64,000 nt of DNA from Streptococcus sp. 2342 (GCF_013276795.1 NZ_VMLR01000001.1:111353-175352); one strand, 5' to 3'; shown: positions 1 through 10,108, numbered from the stretch's first letter. Numbers and translations are program-made. Notes: generated by a model not told the origin, from the letters alone.

Positions 1-91
1 TTTATTTCTGAAGCTAGTAACTCTTAGATAATGAAAATTCCTATCAGTACTTTGTAACTCTATAACACTATTTTTAAGGGGGGACATTTTT
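1..91 (+). promoter_or_regulatory. candidate SMK-box (SAM-III) riboswitch leader of metK
   Basis: The leader ends in an unusually G-rich Shine-Dalgarno (ggggggac at about 78-85) just before the metK ATG. Upstream are a CTTTGTAAC segment near 50-58 and a TTCCT segment near 38-43 that can pair with the AGGGG of the Shine-Dalgarno. Established knowledge: in lactic acid bacteria metK is often controlled by the SMK box, in which SAM binding sequesters a G-rich Shine-Dalgarno. The assignment rests on context and these motifs; no covariance search was possible, and the 5' part may lie outside the window. Confidence 0.45.
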
Positions 92-1282
92 ATGTCAGAA
101 CGTAAATTATTCACGTCTGAATCTGTATCTGAGGGGCATCCAGATAAGATTGCAGACCAAATTTCAGATGCGATTTTGGATGCTATTTTAGCTAAAGATC
201 CAGAGGCGCACGTTGCTGCTGAGACAGCTGTATATACTGGTTCCGTCCATGTTTTTGGTGAAATATCTACAAATGCCTATGTGGATATTAACCGTGTGGT
301 TCGTGATACCATTGCAGAGATTGGCTACACCAATACAGAATATGGATTTTCTGCTGAGACAGTGGGAGTCCATCCGTCACTTGTTGAGCAGTCACCAGAC
401 ATTGCCCAAGGTGTTAACGAAGCCTTGGAGGTTCGTGGGAATGCAGACCAAGATCCGCTTGACTTGATTGGCGCTGGTGACCAAGGGCTCATGTTTGGAT
501 TTGCAGTGGATGAAACAGAAGAGCTCATGCCATTGCCAATCTCACTCAGTCATAAATTGGTTCGTCGTCTGGCAGAACTTCGTAAGTTTGGTGAAATTAG
601 CTATCTTCGCCCAGATGCTAAATCACAAGTTACAGTTGAGTATGATGAAAATGACCGTCCAGTACGTGTGGATACAGTCGTGATTTCAACTCAGCACGAT
701 CCAGAAGTCAGCAACGAACAAATTCACAATGATGTCATTAACAAGGTTATCAAAGAGGTTATTCCAGCCTCTTACTTGGATGAGCAAACAAAATTCTTCA
801 TCAATCCTACTGGTCGTTTTGTAATCGGTGGACCTCAAGGAGACTCAGGTCTGACTGGTCGTAAAATTATCGTAGATACTTATGGTGGCTACTCTCGTCA
901 TGGTGGTGGTGCCTTCTCTGGTAAGGATGCGACTAAGGTGGATCGTTCAGCTTCTTATGCAGCTCGCTACATTGCTAAAAACATTGTTGCAGCAGGTCTT
1001 GCTAAGAAGGCGGAAGTACAATTGGCTTACGCTATCGGTGTTGCGCAACCTGTATCTGTTCGTATTGATACTTTTGGTACAGGAACAGTAGCTGAAAGCA
1101 AACTTGAAAAAGCGGCTCGTCAAATCTTTGACCTTCGTCCTGCAGGAATTATCCAAATGCTGGACCTTAAACGTCCAATTTACCGTCAAACAGCAGCTTA
1201 TGGACACATGGGACGTACAGATATTGATCTTCCATGGGAACGTTTGGATAAGGTAGACGCTTTGAAAGAAGCAGTCAAATAA
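92..1282 (+). CDS. metK: S-adenosylmethionine synthetase
   Basis: The 396-residue product has the usual family length. MetK makes S-adenosylmethionine from methionine and ATP in the cytoplasm, as a tetramer, supplying methyl groups to enzymes such as the RNA methyltransferases encoded later in this window. Visible motifs are [18 protein letters not shown] near residues 16-33, the ATP-binding [10 protein letters not shown] near 128-137, and the glycine-rich [17 protein letters not shown] near 272-288 of the family's P-loop-like region. The start is fixed by the ggggg Shine-Dalgarno 8-9 nt upstream. It stands alone, transcribed toward the dif site, and a hairpin element follows the stop. The assignment is secure. 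Confidence 0.98.
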   Translation: MSERKLFTSESVSEGHPDKIADQISDAILDAILAKDPEAHVAAETAVYTGSVHVFGEISTNAYVDINRVVRDTIAEIGYTNTEYGFSAETVGVHPSLVEQSPDIAQGVNEALEVRGNADQDPLDLIGAGDQGLMFGFAVDETEELMPLPISLSHKLVRRLAELRKFGEISYLRPDAKSQVTVEYDENDRPVRVDTVVISTQHDPEVSNEQIHNDVINKVIKEVIPASYLDEQTKFFINPTGRFVIGGPQGDSGLTGRKIIVDTYGGYSRHGGGAFSGKDATKVDRSASYAARYIAKNIVAAGLAKKAEVQLAYAIGVAQPVSVRIDTFGTGTVAESKLEKAARQIFDLRPAGIIQMLDLKRPIYRQTAAYGHMGRTDIDLPWERLDKVDALKEAVK

Positions 1283-1288
1283 AATCTT

Positions 1289-1410
1289 AAGAGTCCGGGG
1301 AAAAAGTCAATTTCAAGAAAAAATGAAGTAAAAAGCGTATAGTATCAAGTTTTTTCAATGACTGACACTATACGCTTTTTACTTTTAAAGAATTTTTATT
1401 CAGCCTCTTT
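1289..1410. repeat. MITE-like hairpin element, copy A; also probable metK terminator
   Basis: The ends are imperfect inverted repeats (left aagagtccgg, right rc aagaggctga). The centre is a hairpin whose arms aaaaagcgtatagt and actatacgcttttt are followed by a T-rich stretch, so it would work as a rho-independent terminator for metK. The same architecture recurs at 26242-26376 and 63673-63800. The shared parts are a gac/gtcc-gg-aaaaa-tcaa start, an aaatgaagtaaa block in two of the copies, and a tcaagttttttcaat core inside the hairpin. Confidence 0.6.
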
Positions 1411-1541
1411 TACTGACAAGACATTGCACACACAAATAATTGAATTTTGGTAAAAATAAGACTATAATTTAGTTAGAAATGATAAAGCATAAAGCTAGAA
1501 AGGAGTTTACTGTATCAAATCTGTACAGTAAGATTAAAATC

Positions 1542-1735
1542 ATGAAAAAGAAAACAATAGCAATTATACAATATGTATTTTGTATCTCATAGCTCCTTAT
1601 ATAGCTCTTCAGTTGTGTAGTATGAACAGAAGTTTAGTGGGTGAGCTCTTTATTATTTTCTTTATTCTGTTGACTATTTCATTCTGGTTTAGTATTTGGA
1701 ATCTAGAAAAAGCACTAGCTAATGATTCACAATAG
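1542..1735 (+). pseudogene. frameshifted small membrane protein
   Basis: The ATG at 1542 opens a frame starting MKKKTIAIIQYVF that stops at 1590-1592. A second frame continues without a stop from about 1580 to the TAG at 1733-1735. The joined product would be about 64 residues, with a basic start, a first hydrophobic segment (IAIIQYVF..LYLIAPYIALQL) and a second (LFIIFFILLTISFWFSIW), so it would be a two-helix membrane peptide. One lost base near 1578-1585 explains the break. The family is not recognised. It could instead be an intact gene with a sequencing error or a programmed shift. Confidence 0.45.
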
Positions 1736-1786
1736 AAACTCCAAATATTTAGAACTGTTTTACACAGGTCTAAAAATCTCTACAAC

Positions 1787-1818
1787 ATCTTTCCGAAAAA
1801 CTATAATTTTCTTGAAAA
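1787..1818 (+). other. difSL chromosome-dimer resolution site
   Basis: The segment contains the TTTCCGAAAAACTATAATTT core and a second arm ending tcttgaaaa. This matches my memory of the streptococcal/lactococcal difSL site, which XerS alone recombines. As in other streptococci it sits just upstream of xerS (51 nt before the ATG). It marks the replication terminus. Its right arm contains the TTGAAA used as the -35 box of xerS (1812-1817). Confidence 0.85.
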
Positions 1819-1840
1819 ATAAATAAGTCTATGCTATACT
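1812..1840 (+). promoter_or_regulatory. xerS promoter overlapping difSL
   Basis: The -35 box TTGAAA (1812-1817), a 17-nt spacer and the -10 box TATACT (1835-1840) form a near-consensus sigma-A promoter. The -35 hexamer lies within the right arm of difSL, so XerS bound at dif would compete with RNA polymerase. That autoregulation is an inference from the overlap. Confidence 0.7.
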
Positions 1841-1869
1841 ACTAGTAGACTTATTTATGGAGAAAATAC

Positions 1870-2940
1870 ATGAAACGTGAGATTTTACTGGAACGAATCG
1901 ACAAACTAAAACAAATCATGCCCTGGTATGTTTTGGAATACTATCAATCTAAGCTGGCTGTACCTTACAGTTTTACAACCTTGTACGAATACCTCAAGGA
2001 ATACGATCGATTTTTTAGTTGGGTTTTGGAGTCTGGTATTTCAAACGCTGATAAAATGTCTGATATTCCTTTATCTGTCTTGGAAAATATGTCTAAGAAA
2101 GACATGGAATCTTTTATCCTTTATCTACGTGAACGTCCTTTGCTGAATGCTAATACAACCAAGCAAGGTGTTTCTCAGACGACTATCAATCGGACCTTGT
2201 CAGCCCTCTCCAGTCTTTACAAGTATCTAACCGAGGAGGTTGAAAACGACCAGGGGGAGCCTTATTTCTATCGAAATGTAATGAAGAAAGTTTCAACCAA
2301 GAAAAAGAAAGAGACACTTGCTGCCAGAGCTGAAAACATCAAGCAAAAACTCTTTTTAGGTGATGAAACAGAAGGTTTTCTTACTTATATTGACCAAGAG
2401 TACCCACAACAGCTCTCTAATCGAGCTCTCTCATCATTCAACAAAAATAAAGAACGTGATTTGGCCATTATTGCCCTTCTCTTGGCATCTGGTGTCCGTT
2501 TATCTGAAGCTGTTAATCTGGATCTAAGGGATCTCAATCTAAAAATGATGGTTATCGATGTCACTAGAAAAGGGGGCAAACGTGACTCGGTCAATGTCGC
2601 TGCTTTTGCTAAGCCTTATTTAGAGAATTATCTGGCCATTCGAAATCAACGCTATAAGACGGAAAAAATAGATACAGCCCTTTTTTTGACTCTCTACAGA
2701 GGAGTTCCTAATCGTATCGATGCTTCCAGCGTTGAGAAAATGGTTGCTAAGTACTCTGAGGACTTCAAAGTCCGTGTAACACCCCATAAACTACGCCATA
2801 CGCTAGCAACCAGGCTCTATGATGCCACTAAATCGCAAGTTTTGGTCAGTCACCAGCTAGGACATGCCAGCACACAAGTCACTGACCTCTATACCCATAT
2901 CGTCAATGATGAACAAAAGAATGCCTTGGATAGTTTATAG
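1870..2940 (+). CDS. xerS: site-specific tyrosine recombinase XerS
   Basis: The 356-residue protein has the length of the single-recombinase XerS system, which replaces XerC/XerD in streptococci and resolves chromosome dimers at difSL at the division septum with FtsK. Residues 1-150 form the SAM-like N-terminal DNA-binding domain. The catalytic residues are visible: R210 (ASGVRLSEA), H306 and R309 (HKLRHT), H332 (GHAS) and the nucleophile Y341 (DLYTH). A Shine-Dalgarno (tatggagaaaatac) precedes the ATG. The adjacent dif site and a promoter reading through it support the call. No sign of decay. Confidence 0.97.
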   Translation: MKREILLERIDKLKQIMPWYVLEYYQSKLAVPYSFTTLYEYLKEYDRFFSWVLESGISNADKMSDIPLSVLENMSKKDMESFILYLRERPLLNANTTKQGVSQTTINRTLSALSSLYKYLTEEVENDQGEPYFYRNVMKKVSTKKKKETLAARAENIKQKLFLGDETEGFLTYIDQEYPQQLSNRALSSFNKNKERDLAIIALLLASGVRLSEAVNLDLRDLNLKMMVIDVTRKGGKRDSVNVAAFAKPYLENYLAIRNQRYKTEKIDTALFLTLYRGVPNRIDASSVEKMVAKYSEDFKVRVTPHKLRHTLATRLYDATKSQVLVSHQLGHASTQVTDLYTHIVNDEQKNALDSL

Positions 2941-3181
2941 ATTACATAAATTAAATTATGTAATAAATAAGAAAGGGATTCAATAAACTATTAATCCTAT
3001 CAAATATCAAATACAATTGCTAACAGAGTAAACAGCTTTAAAGAATCTGAAATAAAATTTATGTGCCCATTAGCTTGCTTTTCTTTGTAATATCCTGGAT
3101 ATGCAAATCACTTATAATTGGTATTCATCTCAAAATAAGAGGATTCCACAAAAATAAATCAAATTGAACATCTATAAAAAC
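2941..3181. other. AT-rich gene-free stretch after xerS
   Basis: There is no open frame of note and no clear promoter or repeat. The region is AT-rich and leads into the integrase remnant, so it may hold further decayed mobile-element sequence that I cannot identify. Confidence 0.4.
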
Positions 3182-3359
3182 ATGCTACCTACAATGTCCA
3201 ATATTTTATCAGAAAATAAAATTCCGCTAAAAACAATCACGGGCAGGGTTTGATCATTCCGACTCTGAAGTCACTACTTCTATCTATACCCACGTCACGA
3301 AGAACATGAAAGATAAAGCAATCAATGTACTGGATAAAGTTATGAAAAAGATTTTTTAA
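3182..3359 (+). pseudogene. C-terminal remnant of a phage-type tyrosine integrase
   Basis: One frame reads ..NILSENKIPLKTITGRV up to about 3250. After a one-base shift another frame (3252-3359) reads DHSDSEVTTSIYTHVTKNMKDKAINVL and ends at TAA. Joined, this gives GRVGHSDSEVTTSIYTHVT, the typical GH...T..IY.HVT end of a phage or ICE tyrosine integrase with its nucleophile Y. Everything upstream of this tail is gone. It lies 0.25 kb from xerS and difSL and directly before the first IS copy, so it probably remains from an element once inserted near the terminus. It is not a second Xer protein. Confidence 0.75.
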
Positions 3360-4147
3360 AAAGTTTGGCTCTATAATATTTGTAGTGGGTAAATCCCCTA
3401 TAGATATTATGGAGCCTATTTTAGGGTAGAAAAAAAGTCCCATATAACCTATAATGAAAAGCAACCAAACCATCATTAGAAAGAATCATATGGAACAATT
3501 ACATTTTATCACAAAACTACTCGATATCAAAGACCCAAATATCCAAATTATAGATATCATCAATAGGGATACCCACAAGGAAATCATCGCTAAACTGGAT
3601 TATGATGCCCCATCTTGTCCTAATTGCGGAAGCAAAATGAAGAAATATGACTTTCAAAAACCGTCTCCTCGAAACCACTGGCAAGGCTACTAGAATTCTT
3701 CTGAAAAAGCGACGTTTCAAGTGCTATCAGTGCTCAAAAATGATGGTTGCTGAGACTCCTCTAGTAAAGAAAAATCACCAAATCCCTCGTATCATCAACA
3801 AAAAGATTGCCCAGAAGCTAATTGAAAAGACTTCTATGACCGACATTGCTCATCAGTTGTCTATTTCAACTTCAACTGTTATTCGCAAACTCAATGACTT
3901 TCGTTTTAAGCATGATTTTTCTCGTCTTCCTGAGATTATGTCCTGGGACGAGTATGCATTCACTAAGGGAAAGATGAGTTTCATTGCTCAAGATTTTGAT
4001 AAGCTCAATATTATCACTGTTCTTTAGGGAAGAACACAAGCCATCATAAGAAATCATTTTCTGAGCTACAATCGCGCTGTTCGTTGTCAGGTGAAAATCA
4101 TTACTATGGATATGTTTATCCCCTACTATGACTTGGCTAAACAGCTT

Positions 4148-4202
4148 CGATTTCGAATTTCTAGGCTCAGGCTGAAACAGTCTCCCAGACTGTTTCACTC
4201 CC
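4148..4202. repeat. palindromic insert in ISL3 copy 1, first site
   Basis: Between the flanks cagctt and gcaaaaattg copy 1 has 59 nt, where intact copy 2 has 9, a net gain of 50 nt. The insert reads ttctaggctcaggct and then the hairpin gaaacagtct-ccc-agactgtttc. An almost identical insert sits at exactly the same place in IS copy 3 (61582-61635). Fifty is not a multiple of three, so it shifts the transposase frame. Confidence 0.75.
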
Positions 4203-4236
4203 TAATGCAAAAATTGTACTTGATCGTTTTCCCCTT

Positions 4237-4290
4237 CGTTATTACATTTCTAAACTCAGGCTAAAACAGTCCACTGGACTGTTTTACTCC
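4237..4290. repeat. palindromic insert in ISL3 copy 1, second site
   Basis: A related unit, tttctaaactcaggct followed by the hairpin aaaacagtcc-act-ggactgtttt and actcc, replaces the short stretch coding for HIVQ of the transposase (compare copy 2 near 5665-5680). It shares the order tttcta-ctcaggct-aaacagt-palindrome-actcc with the first insert, but the palindrome bases differ in a compensated way. Confidence 0.7.
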
Positions 4291-4842
4291 AACACTTAAG
4301 CCGTGCTATGAGTCGTTTGCGTGTCCAAATCATGAATCAGTTTGAACGAAAATCTCATGAATACAAGGCTATCAAGCGCTACTGGAAACTCATTCAACAG
4401 GATAGTCGTAAACTCAGTTATAAACGTTTTTATCGCCCTACTTTTCGCATGCACTTAACCAATAAAGAGATTCTAGACAAGATTTTGACCTATTCAGAAG
4501 GATTGAAATGCCACTATCATCTCTATCAACTCTTGATTTTTCACTTTCAGAATAAGGAACCGGATAAATTTTTCGGACTCATTGAAGATAATCTAAAGCG
4601 GGTTCATCCTCTTTTTCAGACTGTCTTTAAAACCTTCCTCAAAGATAAAGAGAAAATCGTCAACGCCCTTCAGTTACCCTATTCTAATGCCAAATTAGAA
4701 GCAACCTATAATCTCATCAAACTTATCAAACGAAATGCCTTTGGTTTTCGGAACTTTGAAAACTTCAAAAAAACGGATTTTCATCGTTCTAAACATCAAA
4801 AAAGAAAGGACGAAATTTGTCCTTTCTAGATATTAGCTTTTC

Positions 4843-6256
4843 GGCTCTATAATATTTGTAGTGGGTAAATCCCCTATAGATATTATGGAGCCGTTTTTAT
4901 TGTAGAAAAAAAGTCCCATAAGCTCTATAATGAAAAGCGACCAAACCATCATTAGAAAGAATCCTATGGAACAATTACATTTTATCACAAAACTACTAGA
5001 CATTAAAGACCCTAATATCCAATTTATGGATGTCATCAATAGGAATACCCACAAAGAAATCATCGCTAAACTGGACTATGAGGCCCCATCTTGCCCTGAT
5101 TGTGGAAGGCAAATGAAGAAATATGACTTTCAAAAACCGTCTAAGATCCCTTACCTAGAAACGAGTGGTATGGCTACTAGAATTCTACTTAGAAAATGTC
5201 GTTTTAAGTGCTATCAGTGTTCAAAAATGATGGTTGCTGAGACTCCTCTAGTAAAGAAAAATCATCAAATCCCTCGTATCATCAACCAAAAAATTGCTCA
5301 GAAGCTGATTGAAAAAACTTCTATGACTGATATTGCCCATCAGCTGGCCATCTCAACTTCAACTGTCATTCGCAAGCTCAATGATTTCCGTTTTAAGCAT
5401 GATTTTTCTCGTCTGCCTGAGATTATGTCTTGGGATGAGTACTCCTTTACAAAGGGAAAAATGAGTTTCATTGCACAAGATTTTGAAAAGCTCAATATCA
5501 TCACTGTTCTCGAGGGAAGAACACAAGCTATTATTCGAAATTACTTTCTTAAATATGATAGAGTCGTCCGATGTCGAGTGAAAATCATTACTATGGATAT
5601 GTTTAGCCCTTACTATGACTTGGCTAAACAGCTTTTTCCAAACGCTAAAATCGTGTTGGATCGTTTCCATATTGTCCAACACATGAGCCGTGCTATGAGT
5701 CGTATGCGTGTCCAAATCATGAATCAGTTTCATCGAAAATCCCATGAATACAAGGCTATCAAGCGTTACTGGAAACTCATCCAACAAGATAGTAGGAAAC
5801 TCAGCTATAAACGTTTTTATCGCCCCACTTTTCGCATGCACTTGACGAATAAAGAAATTCTAGACAAGATTTTGAGCTATTCAGAAGACTTGAAACACCA
5901 CTACCATCTCTATCAACTCTTCCTTTTTCACTTTCAGAATAAGGAACCGGATAAATTTTTCGGGCTCATTGAGGACAATCTAAAGCAGGTTCATCCTCTT
6001 TTTCAGACTGTCTTTAAAACCTTCCTCAAGGATAAAGAGAAAATTGCCAACGCCCTTCAACTACCCTATTCCAACGCCAAACTGGAAGCCACCAATAATC
6101 TTATCAAACTTATCAAGCGCAATGCCTTTGGATTTCGGAACTTTGAAAACTTCAAAAAACGGATTTTTATCGCTCTGAATATCAAAAAAGAAAGGACGAA
6201 ATTTGTCCTTTCTAGATATTAGCTTTTCTTCAACCCACTACAGTTGACAAAGAGCC
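4843..6256 (+). mobile_element. ISL3-family insertion sequence, copy 2 (intact)
   Basis: This 1414-nt element runs from GGCTCTATAATATTTGTAGT to a right end ...cccactacagttgacaaagagcc, the imperfect inverted repeat of the left end. It carries one full transposase gene. No 8-bp target duplication is visible (left flank tagcttttc, right flank caaaaata). It sits exactly at the truncated right end of copy 1, suggesting that the pair arose by recombination or end-to-end insertion followed by deletion. Confidence 0.9.
4930..6222 (+). CDS. ISL3-family transposase (intact)
   Basis: This 430-residue transposase mobilises the surrounding IS by a DDE mechanism. The order is an N-terminal zinc ribbon (CPDCG then CYQC, residues about 53-98), a helix-turn-helix (TDIAHQLAISTSTVIRKLNDF), a first acidic block (MSWDEYSFTKGK), a second (ITMDMFSPYYDLAKQLFPNAKIVLDRFHIVQ) and the C-terminal NAKLEATNNLIKLIKRNAFGFRNFENFKKRIF with the family glutamate. 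The start could also be the ATG at 4966 (MEQLHF, 418 residues), which is the more usual length for the family. This is the only one of three copies without a stop or insert, so it may be the source of transposase for all. Confidence 0.93.
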   Translation: MKSDQTIIRKNPMEQLHFITKLLDIKDPNIQFMDVINRNTHKEIIAKLDYEAPSCPDCGRQMKKYDFQKPSKIPYLETSGMATRILLRKCRFKCYQCSKMMVAETPLVKKNHQIPRIINQKIAQKLIEKTSMTDIAHQLAISTSTVIRKLNDFRFKHDFSRLPEIMSWDEYSFTKGKMSFIAQDFEKLNIITVLEGRTQAIIRNYFLKYDRVVRCRVKIITMDMFSPYYDLAKQLFPNAKIVLDRFHIVQHMSRAMSRMRVQIMNQFHRKSHEYKAIKRYWKLIQQDSRKLSYKRFYRPTFRMHLTNKEILDKILSYSEDLKHHYHLYQLFLFHFQNKEPDKFFGLIEDNLKQVHPLFQTVFKTFLKDKEKIANALQLPYSNAKLEATNNLIKLIKRNAFGFRNFENFKKRIFIALNIKKERTKFVLSRY

Positions 6257-6263
6257 CAAAAAT

Positions 6264-6294
6264 AGCCCTTCGGATAAAATCCGAGGGGCTAGAA
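6264..6294 (-). terminator. terminator downstream of eno
   Basis: Read on the minus strand, the stem GCCCCTCGGA-ttttA-TCCGAAGGGC is followed by tatttttg. It lies about 70 nt past the eno stop codon and would end the eno transcript. A second small stem (aacgttg-ttaaa-tcaacg... at 6294-6312) resembles the one behind tmRNA. Confidence 0.75.
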
Positions 6295-6316
6295 ACGTTG
6301 TTAAATCAACGGCCGA

Positions 6317-7670
<1,354 letters not shown>

Positions 7671-7705
7671 TTACTCTCCTTATGAGTTAAATTTTTTACA
7701 CCTCT

Positions 7706-7734
7706 ATAATACCTTAAAACCCCTCCTTTTTCAA
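7706..7734 (-). promoter_or_regulatory. eno promoter
   Basis: On the minus strand the -35 box TTGAAA (7729-7734), a 17-nt spacer and the -10 box TATTAT (7706-7711) lie about 40 nt before the enolase start codon. Confidence 0.7.
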
Positions 7735-7830
7735 GAAAAAACGTTATCTTTGTGCAAATTTTCCTTAACTTTATAAAGTAATCGCTTTCTTTTGTCTGTT
7801 TTATTCTAACTTTTATGATATACTGTTTTC

Positions 7831-8277
7831 ATGACAGATTTATCAAAACAATTACTTGAAAAAGCTCATGGTGGGCCAAAACTAAATCCGGATGAGCAAA
7901 GACGCTATCTTGGTACTTTTGAGGAAAGAGTTCTTGGATATGCAGATATTGACACAGCAAATAGCCCTCAGCTAGAAAAAGGCTTTTTATCTATTTTAGA
8001 AAACCTACAGGAAAAAGCAGAGCCACTATTTGTGAAAATCTCACCAACTATCGAATTTGACAAACAAGTTTTCTACTTAAAAGAAGCAAAAGAAACTGAT
8101 AGTCAAGCTACCATTGTATCTGAAGAGCATACTTCTTCTCCTTTTGGCCTGATTATCCACACCAATGCACCCGTTCAAGTAGAAGAAAAGAACCTTCGAC
8201 TTGCTTTTGCAAAACTTTGGGAAGTTAAAAAGGAAGAACCATCCAAAACATCCTTATGGAAAAAATGGTTTGGCTAA
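7831..8277 (+). CDS. YueI-like DUF1694 family protein
   Basis: The 148-residue soluble protein resembles the YueI/DUF1694 family of Firmicutes, whose biochemical role is not known. Typical features are the start [24 protein letters not shown] and the central [10 protein letters not shown]. There is no signal peptide or membrane segment. A TATACT box ends only 6 nt before the ATG and no Shine-Dalgarno is visible, so the message may be leaderless. The last 4 nt overlap the convergent glycerate kinase gene. It is divergent from eno, with which it shares the upstream region. The family assignment is by recognition of the N-terminus. Confidence 0.75.
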   Translation: MTDLSKQLLEKAHGGPKLNPDEQRRYLGTFEERVLGYADIDTANSPQLEKGFLSILENLQEKAEPLFVKISPTIEFDKQVFYLKEAKETDSQATIVSEEHTSSPFGLIIHTNAPVQVEEKNLRLAFAKLWEVKKEEPSKTSLWKKWFG

Positions 8278-9401
8278 ATATTGCGCATACTTAATAAACG
8301 CCCAATATTGGCAGCTGTGCGCTCCAGATAGAGACTGGCATTTTTCAAACTATCTTCCAAAGGTTCACATTTCTCCAAAATTGAAAAGGCAGCTTGAATA
8401 TTTTCAAATGGTAGGGAAGGTAAATCTTCAGCAAGACTACCACAAATAGCAATGATAGGAACTCCGACAGGGGTTCTTTTTGCAACACCAATAGGCGCTT
8501 TACCTGCTAAACTTTGACAATCTAGCCTTCCTTCTCCTACAACAACCAAGTCAGCATCTAAAACTTTCTTATCAAAATCAATCAAATCTAAACAGGTATC
8601 AATCCCAGATACGATTCTTGCTTGAGCAAAGGCACACAAACCAGCAGCAAGGCCTCCACCAGCTCCTGCTCCTTTAATTTCCAATGTTGCAGGGGAGACT
8701 TTTTCATAAAAATCTTGGATCGCTTGATCTACGGCCTCAAACATAGTAGGATCTAGGCCTTTTTGTTTGCCAAAAATGTAGGTCGCACCTTGATGACCAC
8801 ATAAGGGACTCACGACATCTGCTAAAATACGAATTTGCACATCTTCAGGAATTTCATAGCGATTTTCTGTTGAGACAGAAGCTAAGTTTAGTAAGGATTG
8901 ACCGCAAGCAGGCAAGACCTTTCCATTCACGTCATAAAATTGATAACCTAAACCAGCAGCAATCCCTATACCGCCATCATTACTGGCCGTGCCACCAACG
9001 CCAATATAGATTTCTTTAATATCTTTAGCAATGAGATGGCGAATCAACTCTCCAATCCCACAAGTTTGGATTTGCAGTGGATTTCGTTTCTCTTGCGGAA
9101 TCTTTCCAAGGCCAACCAAATCAGCAACTTCAAATAGTGCCAGTTTCCCTTTTTGAAAATAGCGCATGGCTTCTTTTTGGCCAAAAGGGCCTGTCACTTG
9201 GATCCATTTTTCTTCTAGGTCAAGAGAATGTCGGATAGCATCTACAGTACCTTCTCCCCCATCACCAACAGGGCAGAGGAGATATTCTACATCTGCTATC
9301 GATTGTTGGAAACCTCTTTTAATAGCTTCAGCCACCTGTTGAGCAGACAAGCTTTCCTTAAACGAATCTGGTGCAATTACAATCTTCATATTTTCCCTCA
9401 T
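8274..9401 (-). CDS. glxK: glycerate kinase (GlxK/GarK family)
   Basis: The 375-residue protein has the length and the start [23 protein letters not shown] of the family. It phosphorylates D-glycerate with ATP to 2- or 3-phosphoglycerate, feeding into lower glycolysis next to the enolase gene. Visible blocks are [13 protein letters not shown] near residues 46-58, [19 protein letters not shown] near 135-153, and the glycine-rich [12 protein letters not shown] near 245-256. The start codon intended is the ATG of MKIVIAP, at 9389; the listed start adds MREN. The coding region abuts the upstream phosphatase gene, so the two probably form an operon. Confidence 0.92.
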   Translation of the reverse strand: MRENMKIVIAPDSFKESLSAQQVAEAIKRGFQQSIADVEYLLCPVGDGGEGTVDAIRHSLDLEEKWIQVTGPFGQKEAMRYFQKGKLALFEVADLVGLGKIPQEKRNPLQIQTCGIGELIRHLIAKDIKEIYIGVGGTASNDGGIGIAAGLGYQFYDVNGKVLPACGQSLLNLASVSTENRYEIPEDVQIRILADVVSPLCGHQGATYIFGKQKGLDPTMFEAVDQAIQDFYEKVSPATLEIKGAGAGGGLAAGLCAFAQARIVSGIDTCLDLIDFDKKVLDADLVVVGEGRLDCQSLAGKAPIGVAKRTPVGVPIIAICGSLAEDLPSLPFENIQAAFSILEKCEPLEDSLKNASLYLERTAANIGRLLSMRNI

Positions 9402-10042
9402 TCTAAACAGTCAATCAAAGGTAGAACTTCTAAAAAATCCCTCTTGTCAACATGATTTGGTATTTCTTTTTTGAGTACTTCTTTTGCACAAAAGGCGATT
9501 CCTAGTCCCGCTGACTTCAACATCAATAAATCATTGGCCCCATCACCGATTGCAATCGTTCTTTCTTTAGAAAGTTTTAGTTCCTCTCTCCATTGTTCCA
9601 TAGTCTCTTTTTTAACCTCGGGACTAATAATTTGTCCAACTAATTTCCCTGTTAGAAAGCCACCTTTGACTTCAAGTTGGTTGGCAGAGAAATAGGCAAT
9701 TCCAAGAGATTTTGCCAATCTTTCAACTATTGGTGTAAAGCCACCGGACACCAGACCAACTAGGATACCATTCTTTTGGAGAATGGAGATGAATTCCTGG
9801 GCATTTGGCGATAGATGAATAGTGTTGAAGACTTTATCAAAAACCGAAACAGGAAGACCTTCCAAGAAGGACACTCTGTCTCGTAAACTGCTTTCAAAGT
9901 CCAACTCTCCTCGCATTGCCTGACTTGTAAGCTGCGCAATTTCCTCCTCACAAGCTGCCTCTCTTCCTAACAAATCAATCACTTCTTCTAGGATTAAGGT
10001 TCCATCAACATCCATGACACACAAGCCTTTTACTTGAGACAT
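9398..10042 (-). CDS. serB: phosphoserine phosphatase-like HAD hydrolase
   Basis: This 214-residue HAD-superfamily phosphatase is of the SerB type. The three motifs are VMDVDGTL (residues 8-15, nucleophile and acid aspartates), GLVSGGFT near 96-103 and [15 protein letters not shown] near 163-177. In SerB these hydrolyse O-phosphoserine to serine. It overlaps the 5' end of the listed glycerate kinase frame by 4 nt, suggesting co-transcription. As serine, glycerate and 3-phosphoglycerate metabolism are linked, the pairing makes sense. Substrate specificity cannot be proven from motifs alone, since related HAD enzymes accept other phosphoesters. Confidence 0.85.
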   Translation of the reverse strand: MSQVKGLCVMDVDGTLILEEVIDLLGREAACEEEIAQLTSQAMRGELDFESSLRDRVSFLEGLPVSVFDKVFNTIHLSPNAQEFISILQKNGILVGLVSGGFTPIVERLAKSLGIAYFSANQLEVKGGFLTGKLVGQIISPEVKKETMEQWREELKLSKERTIAIGDGANDLLMLKSAGLGIAFCAKEVLKKEIPNHVDKRDFLEVLPLIDCLE

Positions 10043-10074
10043 CAGTTCTCCTCTCTAAATAGCCAAATAGCCTA

Positions 10075-10103
10075 AAAATCGTATGAAGTCATCATACGAT
10101 TTT
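10075..10103 (-). terminator. terminator of the glg operon
   Basis: A perfect 12-bp stem (aaaatcgtatga / tcatacgatttt) with a 5-nt loop lies 6 nt past the glgA stop. The U-rich arm makes it active in either direction. Confidence 0.85.
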
Positions 10104-10108
10104 ATCTA

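Larger units (their letters stand above)
3454..4829 (+). pseudogene. ISL3-family transposase, multiply disrupted
   Basis: The reading frame is broken by several independent lesions relative to the intact copy at 4930-6222. There is a deletion of about 10 nt near 3665, where the zinc-finger region changes frame. A stop at 4025-4027 replaces a glutamate codon. Two palindromic inserts lie in the DDE region, and a frameshift near 4770 changes the C-terminus. The N-terminal CPNCG motif, the TDIAHQLSISTSTVIRKL helix-turn-helix and the MSWDEYAFTKG block remain readable. It cannot make active transposase. Confidence 0.9.
3367..4842 (+). mobile_element. ISL3-family insertion sequence, copy 1 (decayed, right end lost)
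   Basis: The left end is GGCTCTATAATATTTGTAGT, identical to the left ends of the two other copies. Compared with copy 2, the last 29 or so bases, including the right inverted repeat, are missing. The sequence stops at tattagcttttc, where copy 2 begins. It contains two palindromic inserts (4148-4202 and 4237-4290) absent from copy 2. It is IS1167-like as judged from the transposase and ends. Confidence 0.85.

Noticed and set aside
4833-4852. Target-site duplication of ISL3 copy 2
   Set aside because: The 8 bases on each side (agcttttc and caaaaata) do not match.
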